From Leptolinea tardivitalis (GTDB lineage Bacteria > Chloroflexota > Anaerolineae > Anaerolineales > Anaerolineaceae): a stretch of DNA of 64,000 bases. The stretch is taken from the NCBI RefSeq assembly GCF_001050275.1, contig NZ_BBYA01000003.1, positions 1-64,000 of the forward strand, in the 5' to 3' direction. Positions 62,794-64,000 of this stretch are shown piece after piece. How positions within the stretch are numbered: position 1 is the first letter of the stretch; every line of letters begins with the position of its first letter. A program made the position numbers and the translations under genes. The notes under the pieces were generated by a model. That model searched no databases. It saw only the letters and a list, made by a program, of their open reading frames with translations, and had not been told where the DNA came from.

Positions 62794-63861
62794 ATGAAAC
62801 TTGGAATTATCGGTTTACCCCAGAGTGGGAAAACAACACTCTTCAATGCACTAACCCGCGCCACCCAGCCTACCGGAATCACGGGCAAGATTGAAGTGCA
62901 CACAGCGGTGGTCGATGTGCCCGATGACCGCGTGGATAAACTTTCTGCCATGTTCCAACCGAAGAAAACCATCTATACCAAAGTGACCTATGCCGATATC
63001 GCCGGGTTGGACGGCAGCGCCGGGAAGAGCGGCATCTCTGGTGCTTTATTGAACAACCTGACTCAGATGGATGGCTTCATTCATGTGGTGCGCTGCTTTG
63101 AAGATGAAAATGTCCCGCATCCCAATGGAAGTGTGGATCCGTTGCGGGATTTGGCGGCCATGGATTCTGAATTTCTTCTCAATGATCTCATTGCCGTGGA
63201 ACGTAAGTTGGAAAAACTGGTGGAAGAGAAAAAGAAAGGCGCCGGGCGTGATAAAGCCATCATCGATCGGGAAACAGAATTGTTTACCCGGTTCCATGAG
63301 CAGCTCTCTCAGGAAAAATTGCTCCGCGACCTGACGTTGACGGCGGAAGAAGAAAAGATGCTGGCCGGATTCGGTTTCTTGAGCCGAAAACCGGTTCTGG
63401 TGGTGATGAACCTGTCTGAAGGACAGAAAGAGCCGGTGGTGAAATATGACCATCTACACAGTCAGGTGGTTTCGTTACAGGCCAAATTGGAAATGGATAT
63501 TGCCCAGTTGCCGCCAGAAGAAGCCGCCATGTTCCTGCAGGAATATGGAATCTCCGAACCCAGCCTCAACCGCATGATCCGTCTTTCGTATGATTTGCTC
63601 GGATTGCAATCCTTCTTCACTGTTGGACCGGATGAAGTGCGCGCCTGGACAACCCGCCGGGGGGCAACCGCTCCTGAAGCGGCCGGGGAGATTCACACGG
63701 ATTTGCAGAAAGGTTTCATCCGTGCCGAAGTGGTTTCGTACGATGATTTGATGTCACTCGGCGGAATGAATGAAGCCAAAGCCAAAGGCCGATTACGGCT
63801 TGAAGGTAAGGAATATGTTGTTCTGGATGGCGATATTTTGAATATCCGGTTTAACATATAG
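62794..63861 (+). CDS. ychF: YchF-like P-loop ATPase with TGS domain
   Basis: This 355-residue OBG-family P-loop protein starts MKLGIIGLPQSGKTTLFNAL (G1) and has YADIAGLDG (G3) and VLVVMNLSE in the G4 position, where YchF-type proteins bind ATP rather than GTP. The C-terminal DLQKGFIRAEVVSYDDLM and KEYVVLDGDILNIRF form a TGS domain. It is a ribosome-associated, stress-linked ATPase. ATG 62794 gives the normal length; the upstream extension overlaps the tRNA on the other strand. Confidence 0.9.
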   Translation: MKLGIIGLPQSGKTTLFNALTRATQPTGITGKIEVHTAVVDVPDDRVDKLSAMFQPKKTIYTKVTYADIAGLDGSAGKSGISGALLNNLTQMDGFIHVVRCFEDENVPHPNGSVDPLRDLAAMDSEFLLNDLIAVERKLEKLVEEKKKGAGRDKAIIDRETELFTRFHEQLSQEKLLRDLTLTAEEEKMLAGFGFLSRKPVLVVMNLSEGQKEPVVKYDHLHSQVVSLQAKLEMDIAQLPPEEAAMFLQEYGISEPSLNRMIRLSYDLLGLQSFFTVGPDEVRAWTTRRGATAPEAAGEIHTDLQKGFIRAEVVSYDDLMSLGGMNEAKAKGRLRLEGKEYVVLDGDILNIRFNI

Positions 63862-63952
63862 ATCCATACCATTTTCCAAATTCAAAACAAGGTTTTTTTA
63901 TTTCATTCACCGGCGGACATGACGGTATGAGTCTGCGGCTAATTAATCCTGT

Positions 63953-63972
63953 GCAGGGTTGAAGCAGGCGGT
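63953..63972. repeat. Short repeat shared with the 21742-22144 gap
   Basis: GCAGGGTTGAAGCAGGCGGT matches, with one change, the word at 21784-21803 (GCAGGGGTGAAGCAGGCGGT). GGTATGAGTCT also occurs near both. The element probably extends beyond the window. Confidence 0.5.
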
Positions 63973-64000
63973 GCGATTTGAATCTGAAATCATTCACCTG

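Noticed and set aside
1-64000. CRISPR arrays, rRNA genes, prophage structural genes, classical IS transposases
   Set aside because: I looked for regularly spaced repeats, rRNA-like sequence, capsid/terminase/portal proteins and DDE transposases and found none.

Overview
The window is a 64 kb piece of a bacterial chromosome. Host-like genes have roughly balanced base composition. Several features together suggest an Anaerolineae-like member of the Chloroflexota: a lone SpoVS, a DUF6391 protein, a Ycf45/SpoIIIAA-type R3H ATPase, many secreted beta-propeller lipoproteins, and a glucosyl-3-phosphoglycerate synthase operon. No rRNA gene or other taxonomic marker is present, so this placement is an inference.

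Layout. Positions 1-2124 hold the end of a secreted metzincin-type protease. Positions 2417-5375 carry radA, a DUF6391 gene and holA. Positions 5365-11467 hold Leloir galactose genes (galE on the minus strand, galT and galK on the plus strand) mixed with a deoxynucleoside kinase, a nucleotidyltransferase and spoVS. Between the nucleotidyltransferase and galT (8212-8753) lies a cluster of five perfect DnaA boxes, a candidate replication origin. A second deoxynucleoside kinase, a ferredoxin and a two-gene glycosyltransferase unit follow, up to 15584. Positions 15600-20400 are clearly AT-rich and look acquired: a PIN-domain gene, an unrecognised gene, a polysaccharide O-acetylation pair (MBOAT and SGNH), and copies of a non-coding repeat with a GGTGGGATC palindrome.

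Positions 20482-29350 are an envelope block: a BNR/Ycf48-like protein, two tandem paralogous lipoproteins with cysteine-rich tails, an LVIVD-repeat lipoprotein and a WD40-type lipoprotein. Positions 29475-34461 run on the minus strand: a radical-SAM AmrS-like enzyme, an inositol monophosphatase, a CcrM-like orphan adenine methyltransferase with a RAMA domain, and oligoendopeptidase F. A subtilase, an FGGY kinase, an aldo/keto reductase and an ABC-F ATPase follow. At 41031-43050 a type II restriction-modification cassette sits between two almost identical 75-bp direct repeats.

Positions 43074-48074 form an operon that probably makes glucosylglycerate-type solutes: two family-4-like glycosyltransferases, a GpgS fused to universal-stress-like domains, and a histidine phosphatase. 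A divergent PadR regulator follows, then a FecCD-type ABC importer with a THEP1-like NTPase, pdxS-pdxT, an acetyltransferase-like gene with no normal start codon at its apparent N-terminus, the R3H ATPase, tmk, a PrsW-like membrane protease, a DedA protein and a PlsC-type acyltransferase. A second R-M system (58824-60682), a PLD-family lipoprotein, a GNAT enzyme, tRNA-Leu(CAA) and ychF close the window.

Method limits: all family calls come from reading motifs. No alignment or database search was run.
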